Of a DNA stretch of 64,000 nt, positions 47,509 through 56,185 are shown in pieces. Below the pieces are notes generated by a model. The model was not told where the DNA came from and did not search any database. It saw nothing but the letters and a program-made list of their open reading frames with translations. The stretch's first letter is position 1, and every line of letters starts with the position of its first letter. This DNA comes from Mesorhizobium sp. WSM3626. Lineage in GTDB: Bacteria; Pseudomonadota; Alphaproteobacteria; Rhizobiales; Rhizobiaceae. The translations under genes were made by a program, and so were the position numbers. The stretch is from NCBI RefSeq assembly GCF_000513935.1, contig NZ_AZUY01000010.1:97037-161036 (forward strand), written 5' to 3'.

Positions 47509-49581
47509 ATGAACTGGTCGATCTCGTTCGAACCGCTGATCTCCTGGCCGCTTATGGCCCTGGTGCTGGTGCCGTTGGCGTTGCTCGCGCTCATAGGCCT
47601 GTGGTTTCGCCAGCGCGGCGCGGTCCTGCGCTTCGTCGCCCTGCTGGCGCTCGCCGCCGCCCTCTTCAATCCGGTGTTCCTCAATGAGGAGCGCGAGCCG
47701 CTGAAGAGCGTCGTCGCGCTGATCGTCGACCGCAGCCAGAGCCAGGACATTGGCGACCGGACCAAACAGACCGACGAGGCCGTGGCCGGGCTGCAGCAGC
47801 GTCTTGGCCGCTTCAAGCAGTTCGACGTCCGCGTCGTGGAGGCCGGCAAGTCCGACGCCGCCGAGGAGCGCACCGAAACGCGGCTGTTCGGCGCGCTGGA
47901 AGGCGCCTTCCGCGACGTGCCGCCCTCGCGCATCGGTGGCGCCATCATGATCACCGACGGCGAGGTGCATGACACGCCTTCGAGCACGCCCGATTTCAAC
48001 GCCCCGCTGCATGCCCTCATCACCGGCAACGAGCACGAGAAGGACCGCCGCATACGTTTCGAGAACGCGCCGCGTTTCGGCCTTGTCGGCAAGCCGCTCG
48101 ACATGACATACCGCGTCATCTCGACCGAAAACGAAACCGGACCGGTCGATGTCCGCGTCTCCGTCAACGGCGAGCAGGTTGCGGTCGAGCATGCCACCGT
48201 CGGCCAGACCATGCCGCTGCAGGTGACCATCCCGAGTGCCGGCCGCAACATCATCGAACTCGCCATCGACCGCGAACCGGGCGAACTGACCGATGCCAAC
48301 AACCGCGCCATCGCGCTGGTCGACGGCATCCGCGAAAACCTGCGCGTGCTGCTCGTATCGGGTGAACCGCATGCGGGCGAGCGCACCTGGCGCAATCTGC
48401 TGAAATCCGACGCCTCGGTCGATCTCGTCCATTTCACCATCCTGCGGCCGCCGGAGAAGCAGGACGGCACGCCGATCAATGAATTGTCGCTGATCGCCTT
48501 CCCGACCCGCGAGCTGTTCGTCGAGAAGATCAAGGATTTCGACCTCATCATCTTCGACCGCTACCAGCACCGTGACGTGCTGCCGATCCTCTATTACGAT
48601 TACATCTCCGAATATGTCGAAAAGGGCGGCGCGCTGCTGATCGCCGCCGGCCCCGAATATGCCGGCGAGGCTTCGATCGCGCGCACGCCGCTGATGTCGG
48701 CCCTGCCGGCCATGCCGACGGGCGAAGTGGTCGACAAGGCGTTCTACCCGCGCCTGACCGAACTCGGCCAGCGTCATCCGGTGACGCGCGGCCTCGACGG
48801 TTCGGCCACCGAGCCACCGCACTGGAGCCGCTGGTTCCGCACCATCGGCGTGCAGAACCCGCAAGGCGAAGTGGTGATGAAAGGTGCCGACAACCGGCCG
48901 CTGCTGCTGCTCGACCGCAAGGGCGAAGGCCGCGTCGGCATGCTTCTGTCCGATCAGGGCTGGCTGTGGGCGCGCGGCTTCGAGGGCGGCGGTCCGCATG
49001 TCCAGCTCTACCGGCGCATTGCCCACTGGCTGATGAAGGAGCCCGAGCTCGAGGAAGAACGGCTGACCGCCGAGGGACGCGGCATGGTGCTGGAGATCCG
49101 CCGCCAGACGATGGCCGACGATCCCGGCCCGGCGCAGATCATCACCCCGTCCGGCAAGACGCTCACCGTCAAGCTCGACAAATCCGAACCCGGCGTCTTC
49201 CTCGGCAGTGTCCAGACGAGCGAGATCGGCCTCTTCCAGGTTGCCAATGGCGATCTCACCGCGCTCGCCCATGTCGGACCGGTCAACGCGCCGGAATTCG
49301 CCGACGTCGTCTCCACGCAGGAGCGGCTGAAGGCGCCGGCGGAAGCCACCGGCGGCAGCGTGCGCCGGCTGGCCTCGTCGACGGCCAGCGACGTGACGCT
49401 GCCTTCCATCGTACCGGTGCGTTCGGCCGGCGAAGCGTCGGGCAGCGACTGGATCGGCCTGCGCACCACCGACGACAGCGTCTTGAAGGCCGTGTCGCGC
49501 GTACCGCTGTTCGGCGGCTTCCTCGGCCTCGGCCTGCTGCTTCTGGCAATGGGCTCGATGTGGTACCGCGAGGGACGGTAG
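47509..49581 (+). CDS. Large membrane protein of the MoxR operon
   Basis: A 690-residue protein with two N-terminal membrane helices (LMALVLVPLALLALIGLWF, FVALLALAAALFNPVFL), a large extracytoplasmic region containing a vWA-like opening (VALIVDRSQSQDIGDRTKQTDEAVAGLQQRL) and a glutamine-amidotransferase-like segment (FDLIIFDRYQHRDVLPILYYDYISEYVEKGGALLIAAGPEYAG), and a C-terminal helix (GGFLGLGLLLLAMGSMWY). GGAGG precedes the ATG. It closes the moxR-DUF58-DUF4159 operon; a function cannot be assigned. Confidence 0.85.
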   Translation: MNWSISFEPLISWPLMALVLVPLALLALIGLWFRQRGAVLRFVALLALAAALFNPVFLNEEREPLKSVVALIVDRSQSQDIGDRTKQTDEAVAGLQQRLGRFKQFDVRVVEAGKSDAAEERTETRLFGALEGAFRDVPPSRIGGAIMITDGEVHDTPSSTPDFNAPLHALITGNEHEKDRRIRFENAPRFGLVGKPLDMTYRVISTENETGPVDVRVSVNGEQVAVEHATVGQTMPLQVTIPSAGRNIIELAIDREPGELTDANNRAIALVDGIRENLRVLLVSGEPHAGERTWRNLLKSDASVDLVHFTILRPPEKQDGTPINELSLIAFPTRELFVEKIKDFDLIIFDRYQHRDVLPILYYDYISEYVEKGGALLIAAGPEYAGEASIARTPLMSALPAMPTGEVVDKAFYPRLTELGQRHPVTRGLDGSATEPPHWSRWFRTIGVQNPQGEVVMKGADNRPLLLLDRKGEGRVGMLLSDQGWLWARGFEGGGPHVQLYRRIAHWLMKEPELEEERLTAEGRGMVLEIRRQTMADDPGPAQIITPSGKTLTVKLDKSEPGVFLGSVQTSEIGLFQVANGDLTALAHVGPVNAPEFADVVSTQERLKAPAEATGGSVRRLASSTASDVTLPSIVPVRSAGEASGSDWIGLRTTDDSVLKAVSRVPLFGGFLGLGLLLLAMGSMWYREGR

Positions 49582-49593
49582 CGGGGCGCACTT

Positions 49594-49727
49594 CCCTTCT
49601 CCCCTTGTGGGAGAAGGAAAAAGCGCCCTGCTCCTGCCCTCCGCTATGGCTCCGGGCGTTCGTCGCTTTAGTCGACAAATCGTTGTCGACTAATCGCCCT
49701 GCGGGCGACCGCTCCTCACTCCTCCGG
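49594..49727. repeat. Dispersed palindromic repeat after the MoxR operon
   Basis: TTCCCTTCTCCCCTTGTGGG then AGAAGG (49594-49619) forms a hairpin, related to copies at 22778 and 63869. A second hairpin, TAGTCGACAA paired with TTGTCGACTA, lies at 49669-49692. Together they fill the gap between the converging membrane-protein and clpS genes. Confidence 0.6.
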
Positions 49728-50021
49728 TTCCGTCGTGAACAACAGCGGATAGCCCTTGGCCTTGCCGGCGTCGGTGGCCCGTGTCGCCTTGGTCTCGGCG
49801 ACATCCCTGGTGAAGACCGCGACCACGCAGACGCCGCGCTGGTGCGCGGTGATCATGACCCGGTGCGCCTGGTCCTCACTGAGCTTGAACTCGCCCTTCA
49901 GCACCGTCACCACGAATTCGCGCGGGGTGAAATCGTCATTGATGAGGATGACCTTGTAGAGCTTCGGCCGCTCTGTCTGCGGCTTCACCTTGACGCGCGG
50001 TTTTGTGGTGATTTCAGGCAT
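49716..50021 (-). CDS. clpS: ATP-dependent Clp protease adaptor ClpS, ClpS2-type
   Basis: A 101-residue adaptor that delivers N-degron substrates to ClpAP. ClpS core: KLYKVILINDDFTPREFVVTVLKGEFKLSEDQAHRVMITAHQRGVCVVAVFTRDVAETKATRATDAGKAKGYPLLFTTEPEE. The ending FTTEPEE and the lack of the ClpS1 HHHGVGECGVYTYEVAETK segment place it with rhizobial ClpS2, a second adaptor with narrower residue preference. The ATG at 50021 gives the expected length; a longer frame to 50108 is not conserved. No clpA is adjacent. Confidence 0.85.
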   Translation of the reverse strand: MPEITTKPRVKVKPQTERPKLYKVILINDDFTPREFVVTVLKGEFKLSEDQAHRVMITAHQRGVCVVAVFTRDVAETKATRATDAGKAKGYPLLFTTEPEE

Positions 50022-50150
50022 TCGAACCGACTGTTTCGCGATCAAACTTAAGCCCGCATTTTGCCACGGGTGGCAGCGACCGTCCATTTGCGGACCGTCG
50101 GCGGGCACGCCCGGTCCTTCACGATCATGTGGGAAATGGTCTGTCGCGGT

Positions 50151-50465
50151 TCAACGGCCCTGACGGCCGAAGATCCGGCGACTTGCGTCGGCATCCGCCC
50201 GGCGTTCCAGCCATGCGGCGATCGGCCATCCGGCAACGCAGATCAGCGTCACGCCGGCGAGTACGATCAAAAGCCACGCCTGCACGGGCGTGATGTAATC
50301 CCAGTTGCTGGAAATCGCCGGCGCGAACAGCGAAGGCTCGGTGCGCCCGCTTGCAGGGTCCGGCACGGGGCTGGCGGTGAGCAGAATCAGCACCCTGGCG
50401 ACGCCGGTGGCAACCAGGCCGCCGATCACCATGGAGCGAAAAATGGACGAAAGCCGCTTCTTCAT
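50151..50465 (-). CDS. Small membrane protein, unknown
   Basis: A 104-residue protein with two predicted membrane helices (MVIGGLVATGVARVLILLTA and AWLLIVLAGVTLICVAGWPIAAWL) and a charged C-terminus. AGGA lies eight bases before the ATG at 50465. I do not recognise a family. Confidence 0.65.
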   Translation of the reverse strand: MKKRLSSIFRSMVIGGLVATGVARVLILLTASPVPDPASGRTEPSLFAPAISSNWDYITPVQAWLLIVLAGVTLICVAGWPIAAWLERRADADASRRIFGRQGR

Positions 50466-50568
50466 GCGGATTGTCCTACAGGGCCGGCATTGCAAACGGG
50501 TTAAGCATGATCGAGATGCGTGGCTGGAAGCCGCCGGGTGTTCAGCTTATCGACCGTGCCCTTGGCAG

Positions 50569-50604
50569 AAGGCCGTCCCAGCCGGTTTGCGGCTGGGGCG
50601 GCCT
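50569..50604 (-). terminator. Hairpin downstream of the Ala/Lys-rich exported protein
   Basis: AAGGCCGTCCCAGCCG (from 50569) pairs with CGGCTGGGGCGGCCTT (ending 50604), one G-T mismatch. It lies after the stop of the minus-strand gene at 50629. Confidence 0.6.
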
Positions 50605-50628
50605 TAGTTGAACTAACCTCGAAGCCGA

Positions 50629-50922
50629 TCAGGGCTTCTTGGGAGCAGCCTTCGCAGGGGCCGCCTTCGCGGGAGCAGCCATCGCGGGGGCCTTCTTGAC
50701 CGGGCACTTGTGCGTCTTGGTCACCTTGCAGACGGTCTTCTTGGCGACCTTCTTCGGAGCAGCCTTGGCCGGAGCGGTGGTCATCGCGGCAGCAGCCGGA
50801 GCGGTGGTCGTGGTGGCGGCAGCCGGGGCAGCGGTCGTGGTGGCGGCTGCGTTGCCGAGAACCGGCATCGAGAAGGCGAGAGCGACGGCGAGACCAAGGG
50901 CGGACAGGATGGACTTGTTCAT
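50629..50922 (-). CDS. Small exported Ala/Lys/Thr-rich protein
   Basis: A 97-residue protein with a signal peptide (ILSALGLAVALAFSMPVLGNA-A). The mature chain is low-complexity: TTTAAPAAATTTTAPAAAAM, a short cysteine-bearing stretch KKTVCKVTKTHKCPVKKAP, then PAKAAPAKAAPKK repeats. The lysine-rich, histone-H1-like character suggests interaction with an anionic polymer of the envelope or with nucleic acid; this is inference. AAGGAA precedes the ATG. Confidence 0.7.
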   Translation of the reverse strand: MNKSILSALGLAVALAFSMPVLGNAAATTTAAPAAATTTTAPAAAAMTTAPAKAAPKKVAKKTVCKVTKTHKCPVKKAPAMAAPAKAAPAKAAPKKP

Positions 50923-50960
50923 GGCTTCATTTCCTTTTTTCTGCGGGTCGTTTTTGAGTG

Positions 50961-51260
50961 TCACTGGACCGGGTCGTTCGGTGTCACTCCAAGCAGCTTC
51001 AAAGCATTGGCGAGCATCCGGATGCCCTGCGCCTGTTTCTTGGCGGCGCAGTACCGGTTGCCCTTTCTCTGAAGTGCCTTTGCCGCGGTGACCTGCGTTG
51101 CCGTGGCATGGGTTTCGAGGGCTTCATCAAATTGGTGGCTGAGATTGGCGCACCGTTCGCTCCGGGTGAGCGGCGCCTTTGCATCCGATTGGTCGACAGC
51201 GGCAGTGAGCAGGCCAAGGCCTAGCAGAACTCCCAACAAACTGATCGACAATCTTGGCAT
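50961..51260 (-). CDS. Small exported protein, unknown
   Basis: A 99-residue protein with an N-terminal signal peptide (LSISLLGVLLGLGLLTAAVDQSDA) and a helical mature part with two cysteines (SERCANLSHQFDEALETHATATQVTAAKALQRKGNRYCAAKKQAQGIRMLANALKLLG). It precedes the Ala/Lys-rich exported protein on the same strand by 38 bases, suggesting an operon of small secreted proteins. Confidence 0.7.
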   Translation of the reverse strand: MPRLSISLLGVLLGLGLLTAAVDQSDAKAPLTRSERCANLSHQFDEALETHATATQVTAAKALQRKGNRYCAAKKQAQGIRMLANALKLLGVTPNDPVQ

Positions 51261-51534
51261 TGGTTAATCCGTAAACCCGGAGACTAGCGTCGCAGCCGAT
51301 GACCTGACCGCCACGGCACCGTTATGCCGGCCTACTTTTTCAGGAGTTTTTCCCGATTGTAGAATTTTGTTTCTGGATTGTGTCTGGCCAGGCCACGCCA
51401 AGACCGTCGCCATGTGGAGAAGGCGGAATTCATTCTCCCTTGAAAAGCAAGGTACTGGCCAACATATGGCCCGAATTCTATCGTGTGGCTGACTAGCCAA
51501 TCATGGCTTGGCCGGCAACCGGGACAGCGCACCT

Positions 51535-52251
51535 GTGAAATCCGAGACACACATACTGATCGTCGACGACGACAAGGGCATCCGCGACCTGCTTCAGGAG
51601 TTCTTCCAGAAGCGGGGCCTGCACACCTCGGTTGCCGCCGACGGCGCCGAGATGGAGGCCGTCCTGCGCCGTTCCCAGGTGGATCTCATCGTGCTCGACG
51701 TGATGCTGCCCGGCAGGAGCGGGCTGGAACTGTGCCGCGACCTGCGCGCCCAGTATACGACACCTATCATCATGCTGACCGCCGTCACCGAGACAACGGA
51801 CCGTGTCGTCGGCCTCGAGATGGGCGCCGACGACTATGTGCCCAAGCCCTTCGACCCGCGCGAGTTGCTGGCGCGCATCCGCGCCGTGCTGCGGCGCAAC
51901 GGCGCCGCCGAGCCGAAGCGCGCCACCACAAAGCAGATTTACCATTTCGCCGGCTGGACCATGGACTGTTCGCGCCGCCGGCTGACCGCGCCCGACGACG
52001 TCAGGGTCGAACTGACCATGGCCGAGTTCAACCTCCTGCAGACCTTCGTCAAGAGCGCTCAGCGCGTGCTGACCCGCGACCAGCTCATCGAACTGTCCGG
52101 CGGCGACAGCGACTATTCCTTCGACCGCAGCATCGACATCCTGGTCAGCCGGTTGCGGCGCAAGATGGAAGATGATCCCAAGACGCCCAAACTGATCCTC
52201 ACCGTGCGCAGCGGCGGCTACCAGTTCCTGCCCGAGACGACCTCCGAATGA
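51535..52251 (+). CDS. OmpR-family response regulator, second system
   Basis: A 238-residue response regulator. The acidic pocket is IVDDDKGI, the phospho-acceptor Asp55 is in LIVLDVMLPGRSG, the lysine is in YVPKPFDPRE, and the C-terminal domain has the OmpR winged helix (FDRSIDILVSRLRRKMEDDPKTPKLILTVRSGGYQF). The GTG at 51535 is preferred; a TTG at 51508 would add nine residues. It overlaps the histidine kinase start (ATGA), so the two are coupled. Confidence 0.88.
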   Translation: MKSETHILIVDDDKGIRDLLQEFFQKRGLHTSVAADGAEMEAVLRRSQVDLIVLDVMLPGRSGLELCRDLRAQYTTPIIMLTAVTETTDRVVGLEMGADDYVPKPFDPRELLARIRAVLRRNGAAEPKRATTKQIYHFAGWTMDCSRRRLTAPDDVRVELTMAEFNLLQTFVKSAQRVLTRDQLIELSGGDSDYSFDRSIDILVSRLRRKMEDDPKTPKLILTVRSGGYQFLPETTSE

Positions 52252-53657
52252 GACGTTTCCTGCCGCAGACCTTGCCTGTCTGGGTGCTGCTGATCGTCAT
52301 TGCCGGCCTGCTGATCAGCCAGGTCGCGACGCTTTACATCGTGTCGCGCGACCGCGCCGCCGCCAATGACGTGGTCGACCTCTACCGTCTCAACGACCGC
52401 GCCTTCTCGCTCGTGCAGTTGATGAGTGGCGCCACGCCGGAGGAGCGCAAGGCGACCGCCGCGGGCCTGTTCAACTCGACATACGCGCTCACCGTCTCGG
52501 ACACGCCCGCCGTCACCTCTTCGATCGCCGGCGACGACGAACTGGCCGAGCTCGAGGATATCCTCGTCGGCCGGCTGTCGAAGTTCGGCATCACCGACGC
52601 GCGCGTGCGCCGCGATCCGGCGACGCGCGAAGCAGACGATGCCAGCGGCGCGGCGCCGGGGCCCGATATCGGCCAGGTCGAGCGGGACCTTCTGGTGCTG
52701 GCCGCCGATTTCGCCCAGAGCGACAAGCTGACGGCCTCGCTGCGCTTCGCCGACGGCCAATGGCTGAACTTCACCGAACCGATCACCCCCGTCGGCCCGA
52801 TCCTGAGCGTCGACAGCCTGCCGCTCTATGCGCTGATCGCGGGGCTGGTGGTGATCATGTCGATCTGGTCGCTGCGCCGGCTGACCGCGCCCTACCGGAT
52901 GATGGAAACCGCCGTGAACAGGATCGGCAAGGACCTGAAGAGCCCGCCGATCGCCGAGAGCGGCAGCCGTGAGGTGCGTGCCGCCGCCAGGGCGATCAAC
53001 GCCATGCAGACCAGGCTGCGCGAATATGTCGAGGACCGCGAACATCTTGCCGCCGCACTCGCGCATGACCTGCGCACGCCGATGACGCGCATGCGGCTGC
53101 GCCTGGAGCTGTTGCGCAAATCGGCGGTTCGCGAGGCGCTGGCGCATGATCTCGCCGATGTCGAGAGCATCGCCAGTTCGGTGATCGACTTCGCCACCTT
53201 CGAGGTGAACGAGGAAAAGAGCGAACGCATCGACTTCTGGTCGCTCGTGGAATCGATCGCCGACGCCTATCCGGACGTCTCGTTCGACAATGACGACACC
53301 CGCTCACGCGGCCTGATCTGCATGGCGCGGCCGGTGGCGCTGAAGCGCTGCGTCACCAATCTGGTGCAGAACGCCGTCACCTATGGCAAGAAGGCGCATC
53401 TCAGCCTGCGCCGCTCCGACGGCACGATCACGCTCGCCATCCGCGACGAGGGGCCGGGCATACCCCAGGCCCAGATCGACGCCGTGTTCGGCTCCTTCGT
53501 GCGCCTCGAACAGTCCCGCAACCGCCAGACCGGTGGGCTCGGGCTCGGGCTGACCATCGCCCGCAACATCGCGCGTGCGGCGGGCGGCGAAGTCCGCCTG
53601 TCCAACCATCCGGACGGTGGCCTGCTGACGGAGCTGCGCCTGCCGCTGGCGGCTTGA
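52248..53657 (+). CDS. EnvZ-type sensor histidine kinase, second system
   Basis: A 469-residue kinase. A first membrane helix (LPVWVLLIVIAGLLISQVATLYIV), a periplasmic sensor domain of about 160 residues, a second helix (LYALIAGLVVIMSIWSL), HAMP, the HisKA motif ALAHDLRTPMTRMRL with His273, and a HATPase domain with NAVTYGKKA, RDEGPGIP and GGLGLGLTIARN. It is coupled to the response regulator upstream. The signal is unknown. Confidence 0.88.
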   Translation: MRRFLPQTLPVWVLLIVIAGLLISQVATLYIVSRDRAAANDVVDLYRLNDRAFSLVQLMSGATPEERKATAAGLFNSTYALTVSDTPAVTSSIAGDDELAELEDILVGRLSKFGITDARVRRDPATREADDASGAAPGPDIGQVERDLLVLAADFAQSDKLTASLRFADGQWLNFTEPITPVGPILSVDSLPLYALIAGLVVIMSIWSLRRLTAPYRMMETAVNRIGKDLKSPPIAESGSREVRAAARAINAMQTRLREYVEDREHLAAALAHDLRTPMTRMRLRLELLRKSAVREALAHDLADVESIASSVIDFATFEVNEEKSERIDFWSLVESIADAYPDVSFDNDDTRSRGLICMARPVALKRCVTNLVQNAVTYGKKAHLSLRRSDGTITLAIRDEGPGIPQAQIDAVFGSFVRLEQSRNRQTGGLGLGLTIARNIARAAGGEVRLSNHPDGGLLTELRLPLAA

Positions 53658-53681
53658 GGACTGATCAGGCCGCATCGAACG

Positions 53682-53972
53682 TCAACTTGTCGCGATGATC
53701 TTCCAGGCCAACAGCGCGATGATGACCGCCGCCGTGAGCATTGTTGCCCAGCGGTGCCGCCCGGATGCATGCAGAACGAGAACGGCCAGCGCCGCGATCG
53801 ACGCGGCAAGGCCCCCTTCGACATAGAAGAGCTGTGCGCCGTCAATCGGCCCGCCGCTTGCGCCTCCGACACGGAAGAACTCCAGGATCGACCGGATCGC
53901 GATCACGATCAGCAAGCCGAGCGCCGCCTGCGCCGCACGCGCCGTCGACAGCCAGTTCAATATCCGTTTCAA
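53682..53972 (-). CDS. Small membrane protein, unknown
   Basis: A 96-residue protein with three predicted hydrophobic segments (ALGLLIVIAIRSILEFF, GLAASIAALAVLVLHA, ATMLTAAVIIALLAWKII). No family is recognised. It is convergent with the second kinase gene. Confidence 0.65.
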   Translation of the reverse strand: MKRILNWLSTARAAQAALGLLIVIAIRSILEFFRVGGASGGPIDGAQLFYVEGGLAASIAALAVLVLHASGRHRWATMLTAAVIIALLAWKIIATS

Positions 53973-54018
53973 GGCGCCTCCCGATGCGACCCGAAAGCCT
54001 TCGGTTGACGTTGCCGGC

Positions 54019-55200
54019 CTACCGCCGCAGCACCGCGCTCAGCACGTCGCGAATGCCGATGGCGCCGACGAAGCGGGACTGATCGTCGAACAGCGCTACC
54101 GGTGCCGTCTGCGAGCGGTGCATGGCAAGCATCACGGTCTTCAGCGAGGTGCCGGGATTGGCCCAGAACACCTGCGCCAGCTCCTCCGGCTGGCCCTCGA
54201 CATCGGCGCAGGACACCCATACGGCCGGCTTGCCGTCGCGCTCGGCCGCCGCCACCAGCCCGTGCTCGTCGATCTTGAAACGCGTCGTCTTGCGCCGGTC
54301 GAGCCACACCCAGCCATTGTCGCCATGCTCGAGGTCGCGACGGTCGCGCATGACGTTCCAGGCGGTGAGCACCGAGAGCGGGTTCACATTGGCGATGAAG
54401 TCGCGGACATAATCGTTGGCGGGGCGCAGCACGATGTCTTCCGGCGCGCCCGTCTGGACGATACGGCCGCCCTCCATGATGGTGATGTGGCTGCCGATCT
54501 TCAGTGCCTCCTCGAGGTCGTGGCTGACGAAGATGATGGTCTTCTTCAGCTCCGCCTGCAGCTGCAGAAGTTCGTCCTGCAGCTTGGTGCGGATCAGCGG
54601 ATCGAGGGCCGAGAAGGGCTCGTCCATCAGCAGGATAGGCGCCTCGGTGGCGAAGGCGCGCGCCAGGCCGACGCGCTGCTGCATGCCGCCCGAGAGCTCA
54701 TGCGCGTATTTGTTCGACCATTGGTCGAGGTTGACCAGCTTGAGCTGCCTGTGCACCCGCTCCTTGCGCTCGGCATCCGGCACGCCGGCGAGTTCGAGGC
54801 CGAGGCCGACATTCTCCTCCACCGTGCGCCACGGCAACAGGCCGAACTGCTGGAAAACCATCGCCACCTGCTTCTGCCGCAGCCGCCGCAAGGTCGGCTC
54901 GTCGCAAGTGACGACATCGACCGTGCGGTCGCCGTCCTTGACCAGCACCTGGCCGCGCGACACCACGTTGAGCCGGTTGACCGCCCGAAGCAGCGTCGAC
55001 TTGCCCGAACCGGACAGGCCCATCAGCACCGAGATTTCCCCCTCATGCACGGTCAGGCTGGCTCCGGCGCAGCCGAGCACATTGCCGGTCTTCTCGAGTA
55101 TCTCGGCCCGGGTAGCGCCCTTGTCGATCATCGCCAGCGAGCCGGCCTGGTCGGCGCCGAAGACGATATCGACATTCCTGAAATCGACGGCGACGGTCAT
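54019..55200 (-). CDS. choV: Choline ABC transporter ATP-binding protein
   Basis: A 393-residue ATPase of the quaternary amine (QAT) group. Walker A is GLSGSGKSTLLRAVNRL, the signature LSGGMQQRVGLARA, and Walker B ILLMDEPFSALDPLI. The C-terminal 110 residues form a CBS-like domain (QTAPVALFDDQSRFVGAIGIRDVLSAVLRR), usual in this group and linked to regulation by ionic strength or nucleotides. Its start overlaps the choW stop by four bases. It is the third gene of choXWV. Confidence 0.92.
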   Translation of the reverse strand: MTVAVDFRNVDIVFGADQAGSLAMIDKGATRAEILEKTGNVLGCAGASLTVHEGEISVLMGLSGSGKSTLLRAVNRLNVVSRGQVLVKDGDRTVDVVTCDEPTLRRLRQKQVAMVFQQFGLLPWRTVEENVGLGLELAGVPDAERKERVHRQLKLVNLDQWSNKYAHELSGGMQQRVGLARAFATEAPILLMDEPFSALDPLIRTKLQDELLQLQAELKKTIIFVSHDLEEALKIGSHITIMEGGRIVQTGAPEDIVLRPANDYVRDFIANVNPLSVLTAWNVMRDRRDLEHGDNGWVWLDRRKTTRFKIDEHGLVAAAERDGKPAVWVSCADVEGQPEELAQVFWANPGTSLKTVMLAMHRSQTAPVALFDDQSRFVGAIGIRDVLSAVLRR

Positions 55201-56051
55201 TTCTTGCCTCCAACGCCAATGCGGGTCATCCGGTCGAGCACGATGGCGAGCACGACGATGGCGAGACCGGCCTCAAGGCCAAGGTCGATGCGGCGCGAAC
55301 CGAGCGCCCGGTTGATTTCCGTGCCCAGCCCGCCGGCGCCGATCAGGGCGGCGAACACCACCATCGACAGTGACAGCATGATCGACTGTGTCAGGCCCGC
55401 CATGATGGTGGGCAGCGCCGAGGGCAGCTCGACCTTCCACAACAGCTGGCTCTTGGTGGCCCCGAAGGCCTCGCCGGCCTCGATGATCGATTTCGGCACC
55501 GAGACGACGCCGAGATGGGTCAGCCTGACCGCGGTCGGGATGACGAAGATGATGGTGACGATAAGGCCGGGCGCGTTGCCGAGGCCGAACAGCGTCAGCA
55601 CCGGGATCAAGTAGACGAAGGTCGGCAGCGTCTGCATCAGATCGAGCACCGGCAGCATGATGCGATAGACCTTCGGCTTGTGCGCCGCCCAGATGCCGAG
55701 CGGCACGCCGATGGCCATCGCCGCCGCGGCGGCCGCGACCACCAGCACCAGCGTCTGCACCGTCTGCTTCCAGAGGTTCTGGTTGATGATGAAGATCAGG
55801 CCGAGGAAAACCGCGATGGCGAGTGGCCGCGAGCGCTGCAGCAGCCAGGCAATGACGGCGATCACCAAAGCGAGCAGCACCGGCGGTACCATCAGCAGGA
55901 TGTCGACCAGGCCGTCGAGCAGGAAATTGAGGCCGTTCGAAAAAGCCCTGAACACGGTATCGAAATTGTCGGTGAGGAAGCCGAAGAACGCCTTTCCCCA
56001 GGCGCCGATCGGGATCTTGTGATCGACCATGAATTTGGAAATCGGATCCAT
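55197..56051 (-). CDS. choW: Choline ABC transporter permease
   Basis: A 284-residue permease with six expected helices and the binding-protein-dependent transport motif EAGEAFGATKSQLLWKVELPSALPTIMAGL that couples to the ATPase. It follows choX after a gap that contains a terminator-like hairpin. The N-terminal part (FMVDHKIPIGAWGKAFFGFLTDNFDTVFRAFSNGLNFLLDGLVDIL) is typical of ProW-like choline/betaine permeases. Confidence 0.92.
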   Translation of the reverse strand: MDPISKFMVDHKIPIGAWGKAFFGFLTDNFDTVFRAFSNGLNFLLDGLVDILLMVPPVLLALVIAVIAWLLQRSRPLAIAVFLGLIFIINQNLWKQTVQTLVLVVAAAAAAMAIGVPLGIWAAHKPKVYRIMLPVLDLMQTLPTFVYLIPVLTLFGLGNAPGLIVTIIFVIPTAVRLTHLGVVSVPKSIIEAGEAFGATKSQLLWKVELPSALPTIMAGLTQSIMLSLSMVVFAALIGAGGLGTEINRALGSRRIDLGLEAGLAIVVLAIVLDRMTRIGVGGKK

Positions 56052-56127
56052 CTCACCCCTCGTTTGCCAGAGCTCTGCCTTCGGCCCCGTATTGTCGCAA
56101 CGTCATCTTGTCACAGGATACGAAAAA

Positions 56128-56153
56128 GGGCAGCCTTTCCACAATGGCTGCCC
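56128..56153 (-). terminator. Attenuator-type hairpin between choX and choW
   Basis: GGGCAGCC (56128-56135) pairs with GGCTGCCC (56146-56153) around a 10-base loop. On the minus strand five T residues follow. It lies 33 bases after the choX stop and before choW, so it probably reduces read-through and raises the proportion of binding protein. Confidence 0.78.
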
Positions 56154-56185
56154 TCTGTTTCGGTCACGCCGAAATCAAAGTCGGC

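Noticed and set aside
46720..49272. An 850-codon open frame on the minus strand opposite the DUF4159 and membrane-protein genes.
   Set aside because: It is the antisense shadow of two clear genes; such long frames arise from strong GC bias at third codon positions. Its composition (Asp/Glu/His/Gly/Arg-rich without motifs) is not protein-like.
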